A stretch of DNA of 8,017 bases from CAYNLY01 sp964398225 (lineage in GTDB: Bacteria > Pseudomonadota > Zetaproteobacteria > Mariprofundales > Mariprofundaceae), in assembly GCA_964398225.1 (NCBI GenBank), contig CAYNLY010000058.1:1-8017 (forward strand), in the 5' to 3' direction. Shown here piece by piece: positions 1 to 8,017 of the stretch (position 1 is the first letter of the stretch; every line of letters starts with the position of its first letter). The notes beneath the pieces are model-generated. The model saw only the letters and a list, made by a program, of their open reading frames with translations, did not search any database and was not told the DNA's origin. A program made the position numbers and the translations under genes.

Positions 1-72
1 GGGCGCTGCAGGGATCGAACCTGCGACCTACGGCTTGTAAGGCCGTTGCTCTCCCGGCTGAGCTAAGCGCCC
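1..72 (-). tRNA. tRNA-Val(TAC), 3' end cut by the window edge
   Basis: Read on the minus strand, these 72 nt fold into a complete cloverleaf. It has a 7-bp acceptor stem (GGGCGCT with AGCGCCC), a 4-bp D stem, a 5-bp anticodon stem ACGGC/GCCGT enclosing CTTACAA, a 5-nt variable loop and a T arm GCAGG-TTCGATC-CCTGC. The anticodon is TAC, which reads valine GTA codons. The discriminator base and any encoded CCA would lie just left of the window. The gene follows hupB directly, and the T-tract of the hupB terminator touches its first base. No separate promoter is visible in that gap. Confidence 0.96.
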
Positions 73-102
73 AAAAAAACAAGGGCCGAAAATCAGCCCT
101 TG
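73..102 (-). terminator. intrinsic terminator of hupB
   Basis: On the minus strand a 9-bp stem (CAAGGGCTG with CGGCCCTTG, including one T-G pair) closes a 5-nt loop, ATTTT. Seven T residues follow directly. This is a textbook rho-independent terminator, about 40 nt downstream of the hupB stop codon. Its last T is adjacent to the first base of tRNA-Val, so it separates hupB from the tRNA, or else lets only read-through transcripts supply the tRNA. Confidence 0.88.
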
Positions 103-111
103 CCCGGACGA

Positions 112-131
112 GGGCGGCCAACCGGCCGCCC
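112..131 (-). repeat. 8-bp GC-rich inverted repeat between hupB and its terminator
   Basis: A perfect 8-bp inverted repeat (GGGCGGCC with GGCCGCCC, 4-nt spacer) lies 11 nt after the hupB stop codon and 9 nt upstream of the terminator stem. It has no T-tract, so it is not a terminator by itself. In RNA it would form a very stable hairpin at the hupB 3' end, possibly protecting the message. That role is inference. Confidence 0.6.
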
Positions 132-142
132 CGACCTTCGAG

Positions 143-415
143 TTACTTGACGGCGTCCTTCAGGCCCTTGCCAGGCTTGAACTTCGGAGCGCGCGACGGA
201 CCGACATGAATCGTCTCGCCGGTGCGCGGATTGCGCGCGGTCCGGGCGGCCCGCTGGACCACCGAGAACGTACCGAAGCCCACAAGGCTCACCGAGTCGC
301 CGTTCTTCAGCGCGCCGGTGATGCCGGAAAGCACCGCTTCCACCGCCTCGGCGGCAGCGGCCTGACTGAGGTTGGCCTGTGCGGCAACGTGCTTGACCAG
401 ATCTGCTTTGTTCAT
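143..415 (-). CDS. hupB: DNA-binding protein HU (beta-type)
   Basis: HU is a small dimeric histone-like protein that bends and compacts DNA in the nucleoid. The product is 90 aa, the usual family length. The HU/IHF signature is clear: GFGTF at 46-50, a basic beta-arm, and the arm-tip RNP at 61-63 followed by RTG, which intercalates into DNA in the family. The C-terminus, FKPGKGLKDAV, is typical of HU rather than IHF. The ATG start is preceded by GGAGG four bases upstream. The gene lies directly downstream of lon, as hupB does in enterobacteria and pseudomonads, which is why I use that symbol. It has its own promoter and terminator, so it can be expressed as a single gene. Co-transcription from lon is also possible, because no terminator separates them. 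Confidence 0.97.
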   Translation of the reverse strand: MNKADLVKHVAAQANLSQAAAAEAVEAVLSGITGALKNGDSVSLVGFGTFSVVQRAARTARNPRTGETIHVGPSRAPKFKPGKGLKDAVK

Positions 416-446
416 CGTTCCTCCCGTTGTTTCGAATGGGTCACGT

Positions 447-477
447 ACTATAAAGACCCGACCCCTCCGGATGTCAA
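447..477 (-). promoter_or_regulatory. sigma70-type promoter of hupB
   Basis: Between the lon stop codon and hupB the minus strand carries a perfect -35 box TTGACA (472-477) and a -10 box TATAGT (447-452, 5 of 6 consensus bases). The spacer is 19 bp, longer than the ideal 17. Transcription would begin near position 440 and give a leader of about 25 nt containing the hupB ribosome site. Short inverted arms GGGTC/GACCC (455-459 and 438-442) flank the -10 box. Confidence 0.68.
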
Positions 478-500
478 TCCTGAATGTTGTTTCAAAGTTC

Positions 501-2933
<2,433 letters not shown>

Positions 2934-2986
2934 GATGCAACTCCCCGGCGCCCGTGCCCTTGGTCACGGCCTGCGCCTGATCTTGT

Positions 2987-3015
2987 TCTTGGGGTGGAAA
3001 CGCCGGAAAATCAAG
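2987..3015 (-). promoter_or_regulatory. candidate heat-shock (sigma32) promoter of lon
   Basis: On the minus strand CTTGATT (3009-3015) is followed after 14 bases by CCCCAAGA (2987-2994). The sigma32 consensus is CTTGAAA, 11-16 bases, then CCCCATnT, so 5 of 7 bases in the first box and the CCCCA core of the second agree. The -35 box overlaps the clpX stop codon (TGA inside CTTGATT). Transcription would start near 2980, leaving a leader of roughly 47 nt before the lon GTG. lon belongs to the sigma32 regulon in E. coli, so the position makes sense. The assignment is by eye only. Confidence 0.5.
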
Positions 3016-4267
3016 AGCCGGCTTCGGCGGTTTCGTCCTCGTTGCGGAACACGAGCACCGGCCTTGCGCCGTCGTTGACGACCTCGGCGTTGATGATGCA
3101 TTTCTCGACGTTGCCCAGCGTGGGGATCTCGTACATCACGTCGAGCATCACCGATTCCATGATCGCCCTGAGCCCGCGGGCGCCGGTCTTGCGCTCGATC
3201 GCCTTGTCGGCGATCGCCTCGAGCGCGTCCTGAGTGAACTGGAGCTCCACGCCGTCGTAGGCGAGCAGCGCCTGATACTGCTTGACCAGCGCATTCTTCG
3301 GCTCGGTCAGGATGCGCAGCAGCGCCTTGCGGTCCAGCTCGTCGAGCGTTGCGACCGCTGGCAGGCGCCCGACGAGCTCCGGAATCAGCCCGTACTTGAT
3401 CAGATCCTCGGGCTCGACCTTCGACAGAATCGCGCCGATGTTGCGCTCTTCCTCGCTTCTGACGTCGGCGCCGAAGCCGATCGCGCGCTTCTTGCCCTTG
3501 GCCTCGATGATCTTTTCCAGGCCCGCGAACGCCCCGCCGAGAATGAACAGGATGTTCGTCGTATCCACCTGCATGAACTCCTGCTGCGGGTGCTTGCGCC
3601 CGCCCTGGGGCGGCACGCTCGCCACCGTGCCCTCGATCAGCTTCAGCAGCGCCTGCTGCACGCCCTCGCCGGAAACGTCGCGGGTGATCGACGGCGAATC
3701 GGACTTGCGGGAAAGCTTGTCCACCTCGTCGATGTAGACGATCCCGCGCTGTGCCTTTTCGACGTCGTAGTCGGCGGCCTGCAGCAGCTTGAGGATGATG
3801 TTTTCGACGTCCTCGCCGACGTAGCCCGCCTCGGTCAGCGTCGTCGCATCGGCCATCACGAAGGGCACGTCGAAGATTCTCGCCAGCGTCTGCGCAAGCA
3901 GCGTCTTGCCGCTGCCGGTGGGGCCGAGCAGCAGTACGTTGCTCTTGGCGATCTCGACGTCGCTTTTCTCGTTGTGCGAGATCCGCTTGTAGTGGTTGTA
4001 GACGGCCACCGACAACAGGCGCTTCGCGCGCTCCTGCCCGATCACGTACTCGTCGAGAAACGCCTTGATCTCGGCCGGTTTCGGCAGGCCGTCGCGCGCG
4101 CTCTTCCGGTCCTGTTCCGAAAGCTCCTCGGTGATGATTTCGTTGCAGAGCTCGATGCACTCGTCGCAGATGAAGACGGTGGGTCCGGCGATCAGCTTCT
4201 TGACGTCGTGCTGCGACTTGCCGCAGAACGAGCAGTAGAGCGTGTTCTCGCCGCTATTTCGAGCCAT
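3011..4267 (-). CDS. clpX: ClpX, ATP-dependent unfoldase subunit of ClpXP
   Basis: ClpX is a hexameric AAA+ ring that recognises tagged substrates, unfolds them and threads them into ClpP. The product is 418 aa (E. coli ClpX is 424). The N-terminal zinc domain has Cys12, Cys15, Cys34 and Cys37. The AAA+ module has Walker A GPTGSGKT (115-122), pore loop GYVG (148-151), Walker B IVYIDEVDK (176-184), the RKH loop (224-226), the IGF loop that docks on ClpP (263-265) and sensor 2 GARG (362-365). I chose the ATG at 4267 because GGAGGTG lies just upstream. An in-frame ATG at 4288 would add 7 residues but has no ribosome site. The start overlaps the 3' end of clpP by 14 bp, so translation of the two is probably coupled. 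Confidence 0.98.
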   Translation of the reverse strand: MARNSGENTLYCSFCGKSQHDVKKLIAGPTVFICDECIELCNEIITEELSEQDRKSARDGLPKPAEIKAFLDEYVIGQERAKRLLSVAVYNHYKRISHNEKSDVEIAKSNVLLLGPTGSGKTLLAQTLARIFDVPFVMADATTLTEAGYVGEDVENIILKLLQAADYDVEKAQRGIVYIDEVDKLSRKSDSPSITRDVSGEGVQQALLKLIEGTVASVPPQGGRKHPQQEFMQVDTTNILFILGGAFAGLEKIIEAKGKKRAIGFGADVRSEEERNIGAILSKVEPEDLIKYGLIPELVGRLPAVATLDELDRKALLRILTEPKNALVKQYQALLAYDGVELQFTQDALEAIADKAIERKTGARGLRAIMESVMLDVMYEIPTLGNVEKCIINAEVVNDGARPVLVFRNEDETAEAGS

Positions 4268-4871
4268 CGGCACCTCCGGAGCCGGCATCCAGACGGGACG
4301 TCAGCACTTCGTCGATCAAACCGTAATCCTTCGCCTCTTCCGCGGTCAAGAAGTAATCGCGCTCCACGTCCTCGGCGATCTTCTCCAGCTTCTGGCCCGT
4401 GTGCCTGGCCAGCATCCGGTTCATCCGGTCCTTGAGCTTGAGAATCTCGCGCGCATGGATCTCGATGTCCGTGGCCTGCCCCTGAAAGCCCCCAAGCGGC
4501 TGGTGGATCATCACCCGTGCGTTCGGAAGCGCGTAGCGCTTGCCCTTGGTGCCCGCGGCCAGAAGATGCGCGCCCATGCTCGCCGCCTGACCGACGCAGA
4601 GCGTGGACACGTCGCAGCGGATGTACTGCATCGTGTCGTAGATCGCAAGCCCCGCCGTCACCAGCCCTCCGGGGCTGTTGATGTACAGATAGATGTCCTT
4701 GTCCGGCCCCTCCGACTCCAGGAAGAGCATCTGGGCGATCACGAGATTGGCCACGTGATCGTCCACCGGCCCGTTCAGGAAGATGATCCGCTCCTTCAGC
4801 AGACGCGAGAAGATGTCGTAGGCACGTTCTCCGCGTGCCGTCTGCTCAACCACCATCGGAACTAGGTTCAT
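4254..4871 (-). CDS. clpP: ClpP, proteolytic subunit of Clp proteases
   Basis: ClpP is a serine peptidase that forms a double heptameric barrel in the cytoplasm and degrades proteins fed in by ClpX (and ClpA if present). The product is 205 aa. The catalytic triad is visible as Ser98 in GQAASMG, His123 in MIHQP and Asp172 in ERDYF. The oxyanion-hole region INSPGG is at 64-69. The start codon ATG has AGGAG five bases upstream. The protein begins MNLVPMVVEQ, almost exactly at the mature N-terminus of E. coli ClpP (ALVPMVIEQ), so the usual propeptide of about a dozen residues is missing. The C-terminus ends in a short Gly/Ser/Asp-rich tail (about 195-205). It follows tig by 95 bp and overlaps clpX by 14 bp. 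Confidence 0.98.
   Translation of the reverse strand: MNLVPMVVEQTARGERAYDIFSRLLKERIIFLNGPVDDHVANLVIAQMLFLESEGPDKDIYLYINSPGGLVTAGLAIYDTMQYIRCDVSTLCVGQAASMGAHLLAAGTKGKRYALPNARVMIHQPLGGFQGQATDIEIHAREILKLKDRMNRMLARHTGQKLEKIAEDVERDYFLTAEEAKDYGLIDEVLTSRLDAGSGGADGSK
4271..4277 (-). promoter_or_regulatory. clpX ribosome binding site
   Basis: The minus strand reads GGAGGTG, with GGAGG five bases before the ATG at 4267. The site lies inside the last codons of clpP. It decides the clpX start against the in-frame ATG at 4288. Confidence 0.8.
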
Positions 4872-4922
4872 GCTTGCTCCTCGGCCGGATTTCGGGATTC
4901 CCGCCCGAACGGGCTCAGGGCA

Positions 4923-4951
4923 ACGATAGGCCGGCGACCCCGGCAAGACAA
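4923..4951 (-). promoter_or_regulatory. candidate promoter of clpP-clpX
   Basis: In the tig-clpP gap the minus strand has TTGTCT (4946-4951), a 17-bp spacer and TATCGT (4923-4928). Each box matches 4 of 6 sigma70 consensus bases, at the ideal spacing. The same stretch can be read as a weak sigma32 promoter (CTTGTCT, 14 bases, GCCTATCG). Transcription would start near 4916. The leader would contain small inverted repeats (4903-4914 and 4893-4903) before the clpP ribosome site at 4877-4881. Confidence 0.42.
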
Positions 4952-4966
4952 GGGCAGCACGGCCGC

Positions 4967-6301
4967 TTACTCGTCCCCGCCTTCCTGGGACTTCTGCCAC
5001 TCGCCCAGGCTCATCGTGCGCACCGTCGTCTTCGCCTGCTCGACGATGTGGGCGATCACCTTGGCCTCGAGAGCGGCGTCGCGGACCGCTTCCATCTGCT
5101 CGGGCTGACCCTTGAGCCACTGCACGAACTGCTCCCGCTGCTCCTCGGGATAGCGCCGGGCGCGCCGCTGGATCTCGGCCTCCACATCCTCGTCGGCAAG
5201 CTCGATGCCGGCCTGACGGCGGACAGCCTGAAGCAGCACGCTGAGCTTCAGTCCCCGCTCGGAACGCCGGCGAATCTCGGCGCGGAAGTTTTCGTCCTGA
5301 AGCAGCGAACGATCCGCCGCCATCCCCTGACGGCGCAGGTTGGCAAGCACGCGCTCGGCGGTCGCGCGCATGTCTTCCTCGATGAGAAGCTCGGGAAGCT
5401 CGACCGGATTGGCGGCGAGCAGCGCCTCGAACATCGCCTCGCGGGTGGCCTGTTCGGACGCCTGTTCGGCTTCCTCGCCCAGCCGCGTGGCAATGTCGTC
5501 GCGCAGCGCGCCCGCATCCTGAAAGCCCAGCATCGCGGCAAGCTCGTCGTCGTTCTCCGCATGCACCGGGCGAGCCACGCTGCGGACATGCACGGCAAAG
5601 CGCGCCTTTCGGCCGGCCAGATGCTCGGCCGGATAATCCTCGGGGAAGGTCACGACGAGTTCGCGGTCCTCGCCGGCGACGGCGCCCTCGAGCTGTTCCT
5701 CGAAGCCCTCGACGAACCGGCCCTCACCGAGCACAAGGGCCACGTTCTCGCCCTTGCCGCCCTCGAACGGCTCCTCGCCGAGAAAGCCCTCGAAATCGAT
5801 GTGAAGCTGATCGCCCTTCTCGGCCTTGCGGCCCTCCTCGATTTCGAACCGGACCTGGGACTTGCGGAGCCGCTCGACGACCGCATCGATGTCCTCGGGC
5901 TCCACGGTCACTTGCGTGCGCTCGAATTTCAGCTTCTTCAGATCGCGCACCTCAACCTCGGGCCAGGTGGCCACCTGCATCGTGAACACGAACGCATCCT
6001 CCGGCTGCTCGGCCGGGATATCGAGCCGGGGCTGCACCGCAGGCGTAAGCCCCGACTGCTCCAGCGCTTCGACGTAATGCTCCTGAATAAGATGGCTGAT
6101 CGTGTCCTCGGCGATCCTGGGGCCGAACTGCCTGCGGACCACATGCAGCGGCGCCTTGCCCGGACGGAAGCCCGGCAGGCGCACGGAACGCGCGATCTTC
6201 CGTGCCTGCTCGTCGTAAACGCGGTCGTATTCGGACTTCGGAAGCTGCACGCGCACTTCGTGCTCGTTGGCGCCCAGCTGCGAAACCTTGGTTTGAATCA
6301 T
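4967..6301 (-). CDS. tig: trigger factor, ribosome-associated chaperone and prolyl isomerase
   Basis: Trigger factor binds at the ribosomal tunnel exit, shields nascent chains and catalyses prolyl cis-trans isomerisation. The product is 444 aa (E. coli 432). The N-terminal ribosome-binding domain carries the signature GFRPGK (44-49). An FKBP-like isomerase domain follows (about 158-242, beginning near KGDQLHIDFEG and including FVEGFEEQLEGA). The rest is the helical C-terminal chaperone domain. Two in-frame ATGs compete. The one at 6310 has GGAGG only one base away. The one at 6301 has it ten bases away and places GFR at residue 44, close to E. coli's 43, so I prefer 6301. The gene lies just behind tRNA-Leu with no room for an independent promoter, and is followed by clpP with no terminator between them. 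Confidence 0.96.
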   Translation of the reverse strand: MIQTKVSQLGANEHEVRVQLPKSEYDRVYDEQARKIARSVRLPGFRPGKAPLHVVRRQFGPRIAEDTISHLIQEHYVEALEQSGLTPAVQPRLDIPAEQPEDAFVFTMQVATWPEVEVRDLKKLKFERTQVTVEPEDIDAVVERLRKSQVRFEIEEGRKAEKGDQLHIDFEGFLGEEPFEGGKGENVALVLGEGRFVEGFEEQLEGAVAGEDRELVVTFPEDYPAEHLAGRKARFAVHVRSVARPVHAENDDELAAMLGFQDAGALRDDIATRLGEEAEQASEQATREAMFEALLAANPVELPELLIEEDMRATAERVLANLRRQGMAADRSLLQDENFRAEIRRRSERGLKLSVLLQAVRRQAGIELADEDVEAEIQRRARRYPEEQREQFVQWLKGQPEQMEAVRDAALEAKVIAHIVEQAKTTVRTMSLGEWQKSQEGGDE

Positions 6302-6311
6302 CGAATCCATG

Positions 6312-6316
6312 CCTCC
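6312..6316 (-). promoter_or_regulatory. tig ribosome binding site in the tRNA-tig gap
   Basis: The minus strand reads GGAGG between the CCA end of tRNA-Leu and tig. It is too close to the ATG at 6310 (one base) and ten bases from the ATG at 6301, which favours the inner start. A weaker AGG at 6318-6320 could serve the outer ATG. Confidence 0.55.
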
Positions 6317-6323
6317 GCCTGCC

Positions 6324-6408
<85 letters not shown>

Positions 6409-6417
6409 GCCGGTGAT

Positions 6418-6446
6418 AAAAAGGGAGCTGGGCCTTGCCCGCTCCC
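6418..6446 (-). terminator. intrinsic terminator of the CBS-GGDEF gene
   Basis: On the minus strand GGGAGC-GGGC pairs with GCCC-A-GCTCCC, a 10-bp GC-rich stem with a single bulged A and a 3-nt loop (AAG). It is followed by TTTTT and then ATCA. It lies about 44 nt after the GGDEF stop codon and 9 nt before the tRNA-Leu 5' end. Confidence 0.82.
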
Positions 6447-6489
6447 CCGAATCGCGCGCAAGGATGCCTGCACGGCCCGGGAAAAGCAA

Positions 6490-7881
6490 TCAGGACACTG
6501 CACCCGCCGCATCGCATACGGCCCGGTTGCGGCCCGCCTGCTTGGCCGCGTACAGCGCCCGATCGGCGCGCGCGATCCATTCGGGGATGCGCTCACCCGG
6601 CGCGCACTGGGCCGCGCCCAGGCTGATCGTCACCCTGAGCCCGGCAAGCTCCGCGTCCTCCGCCGCCCGGCGGAGGCGCTCGGCGAGCTTCCATGCGCCG
6701 TCCGCATCGGTTTCCGGCAGCAGCACGGCGAACTCCTCGCCGCCCCAGCGGCAGACGGTATCGCATCCACGGAGCTGGCGCTCGATCAGAGCGGCCAGGC
6801 TCCTCAGCACCGCATCGCCCTTCGGATGTCCCCAGCGGTCGTTGATCCGCTTGAAATGATCGACATCGAACAGCACCAGCGACAGCGCCGAGCCGTGGCG
6901 CTGGCAGCGGTGCCATTCCTTTTCGAGCAGCCGGTTGAACATGCGCCGGTTGCCGATCCCCGTGAGCGGGTCGGTCATCGCCTCGCGCTCGAGCCTGCGT
7001 GCGAGCACCCGGGCCTCGCGGCGGTCGCTGTCCAGACCGGAAAGCCGGCGGCGCAGATGATGCGTCCAGTGATGAAAGCCGTAGCGGGCAAGCTCGCTTT
7101 GGGTGACCGTGCCGAGCAGGCGTCCGTCCTCGTCCACGACGACGATCCGCTTGTAGCCGGTGCGCTTCAGATAATCCAGCGCATCCGCAAGCCGCACGCC
7201 GGACGGCAGCGCGTCCACGGGCGCCTGCATGTAGCGCTCGACGGGCGCATCCAGGCTTGCCCCGTCGGTCACCAGCCGGATCGCATGCCGCGAGGTGAGG
7301 ATGCCGAGCGGCCGCCCCTGTTCGACGACGATCGCCGCACCCTCGACGCTGCGCAGCGCATGCAGAACCGTCCGGAACGCAGCCTGCGGCGCAACCTCGA
7401 GATGCCTGGGCCCCTCGAACAGCTCGGCCACCCGGCAGACGTCCAGAAACTCCGCCGGCCCCAGCGCGCTGACGACGTCGGAGAACGAAACCACGCCGAC
7501 CAGACCGCCCTGCGCCCCGAGCACGCCGAGGTAGCGGTTGCGGTCCTCGTCGAAGTGGTCGATGAGCTCGGAGACCGGCGTCCGTTCGCTGACGCAGGCC
7601 AGCGGATGAAACGGCATGCGGGACAGAGGCATCCCGGTGTCGCCGATCAGCTCGAGATGTTCGATCAAATCGCCCACCGTGAAGATCCGGTAGGAGCCGC
7701 GATCCTGGAAGATGACGTTGCGAAGATCGTTGCGCTCCATCACGCGCGCGGCCTCGGCAACGGTCGCCGAGGCATCGACGCTTGTCACCCCCGCGTGCAT
7801 GATCTCGCCGACGCGGAGGCTTGCGGCCAGGGCTTCGGCGCTTTTTTCGGACTCGGCGATTGAAGGCGGCACGGGCTCCAT
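6490..7881 (-). CDS. four-CBS-domain GGDEF diguanylate cyclase
   Basis: Predicted soluble enzyme that makes the second messenger c-di-GMP from two GTP. From the ATG at 7881 it has 463 aa. Four CBS repeats lie at about 22-77, 86-140, 150-205 and 213-268. A basic, probably helical linker (about 270-302) leads to the GGDEF domain (about 303-457). The domain has DPLTGIGNRR (304-313), the metal/GTP segment FDVDHFKRIND (338-348), active site GGEEF (380-384) and inhibitory site RGCD (371-374), five residues upstream as in feedback-inhibited cyclases. No membrane segment and no EAL domain are present. CBS pairs usually bind adenine nucleotides, so ligand-controlled c-di-GMP synthesis is likely but inferred. 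The start is uncertain: an in-frame TTG at 7893 has no ribosome site, and AAGG lies only two bases before the ATG. I recognise no specific gene name. Confidence 0.93.
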   Translation of the reverse strand: MEPVPPSIAESEKSAEALAASLRVGEIMHAGVTSVDASATVAEAARVMERNDLRNVIFQDRGSYRIFTVGDLIEHLELIGDTGMPLSRMPFHPLACVSERTPVSELIDHFDEDRNRYLGVLGAQGGLVGVVSFSDVVSALGPAEFLDVCRVAELFEGPRHLEVAPQAAFRTVLHALRSVEGAAIVVEQGRPLGILTSRHAIRLVTDGASLDAPVERYMQAPVDALPSGVRLADALDYLKRTGYKRIVVVDEDGRLLGTVTQSELARYGFHHWTHHLRRRLSGLDSDRREARVLARRLEREAMTDPLTGIGNRRMFNRLLEKEWHRCQRHGSALSLVLFDVDHFKRINDRWGHPKGDAVLRSLAALIERQLRGCDTVCRWGGEEFAVLLPETDADGAWKLAERLRRAAEDAELAGLRVTISLGAAQCAPGERIPEWIARADRALYAAKQAGRNRAVCDAAGAVS

Positions 7882-7924
7882 GCCCTTGGGCAAGCAACAT
7901 CAATGCCAGCATCGCCAGAGACAG

Positions 7925-7958
7925 AAAAAGGCAGCCGCGGGGATGTGGCTGCCTTTTT
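7925..7958 (-). terminator. intrinsic terminator of tRNA-Lys, bidirectional in form
   Basis: A perfect 12-bp inverted repeat (AAAAAGGCAGCC with GGCTGCCTTTTT) encloses a 10-nt loop. It has an A-tract on one side and a T-tract on the other, so it could act on both strands. Only the minus strand has a gene that needs it: the stem begins 5 nt after the tRNA-Lys CCA. It lies upstream of the GGDEF gene and should insulate that gene from tRNA transcription. Confidence 0.87.
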
Positions 7959-7963
7959 CGGAA

Positions 7964-8017
7964 TGGTGGGCCGTCAAGGGCTCGAACCTTGGACCCGCTG
8001 ATTAAGAGTCAGCTGCT
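7964..8017 (-). tRNA. tRNA-Lys(CTT), 5' part outside the window
   Basis: The minus strand contains the 3' three-quarters of a tRNA. The anticodon stem GCTGA/TCAGC encloses CTCTTAA (anticodon CTT, lysine AAG). It is followed by variable loop GGGTC, T arm CAAGG-TTCGAGC-CCTTG, 3' acceptor strand ACGGCCC, discriminator A and an encoded CCA (7964-7966). The acceptor 5' strand and most of the D arm lie beyond the right edge, so the identity rests on the anticodon. Confidence 0.93.

Noticed and set aside
453..500. A terminator for lon before hupB
   Set aside because: No stem followed by a T-tract is present. The only clear signal is the hupB promoter.
4499..4506. E. coli Chi octamer GCTGGTGG
   Set aside because: A single copy inside the conserved ClpP IHQPLG codons. 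It is a coding coincidence, and the Chi sequence of this organism is unknown.
6593..7912. A 439-codon minus-strand frame overlapping the GGDEF gene, starting at ATG 7912
   Set aside because: It is Arg/Gly/Ala-rich with no motif. The alternative frame contains four CBS domains and an intact GGDEF domain.

Overview
The window is about 8 kb of GC-rich bacterial chromosome. All genes that I can support lie on the minus strand. Read in the direction of transcription (right to left) they are: tRNA-Lys(CTT), a CBS-domain/GGDEF diguanylate cyclase, tRNA-Leu(TAG), tig, clpP, clpX, lon, hupB and tRNA-Val(TAC). The order tig-clpP-clpX-lon-hupB is the classic proteobacterial protein quality-control cluster. 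A tRNA-Leu in front of tig and a tRNA-Val after hupB fit Gammaproteobacteria, or less likely Betaproteobacteria. The ClpP N-terminus (NLVPMVVEQT) resembles what I recall of Xanthomonadales ClpP. No species can be named from the sequence alone.

Right part (about 6418-8017): the 3' part of tRNA-Lys(CTT) enters from the right edge, with an encoded CCA, and is followed by a perfect 12-bp terminator palindrome. Next comes a soluble signalling enzyme with four CBS domains and a C-terminal GGDEF domain whose active site (GGEEF) and product-inhibition site (RxxD) are both intact. It ends in its own hairpin/T-tract terminator, which stops 9 nt before the 5' end of tRNA-Leu(TAG).

Middle part (about 501-6408): tRNA-Leu lies only 22 nt before the preferred trigger factor start, so the tRNA and tig are probably on one transcript. 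Trigger factor folds nascent chains at the ribosome exit. ClpP (peptidase) and ClpX (unfoldase) make the ClpXP protease and their genes overlap by 14 bp. Lon is the second AAA+ protease. Candidate promoters precede clpP (sigma70-like, with some sigma32 resemblance) and lon (sigma32-like, lying across the clpX stop codon). This fits heat-shock control of the proteolytic genes.

Left part (1-500): hupB encodes the nucleoid protein HU. It has its own TTGACA/TATAGT promoter between lon and hupB, and ends in a strong intrinsic terminator. The T-tract of that terminator runs directly into the 5' end of tRNA-Val, whose last base(s) fall outside the window.

No mobile element, CRISPR array, prophage gene or defence gene was found, and no gene-free stretch exceeds 100 bp. 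This is mostly a conserved housekeeping region. The points worth a second look are the CBS4-GGDEF enzyme, the tRNA/terminator junctions, the tRNA-Leu/tig linkage, the heat-shock-like lon promoter and the propeptide-less ClpP.
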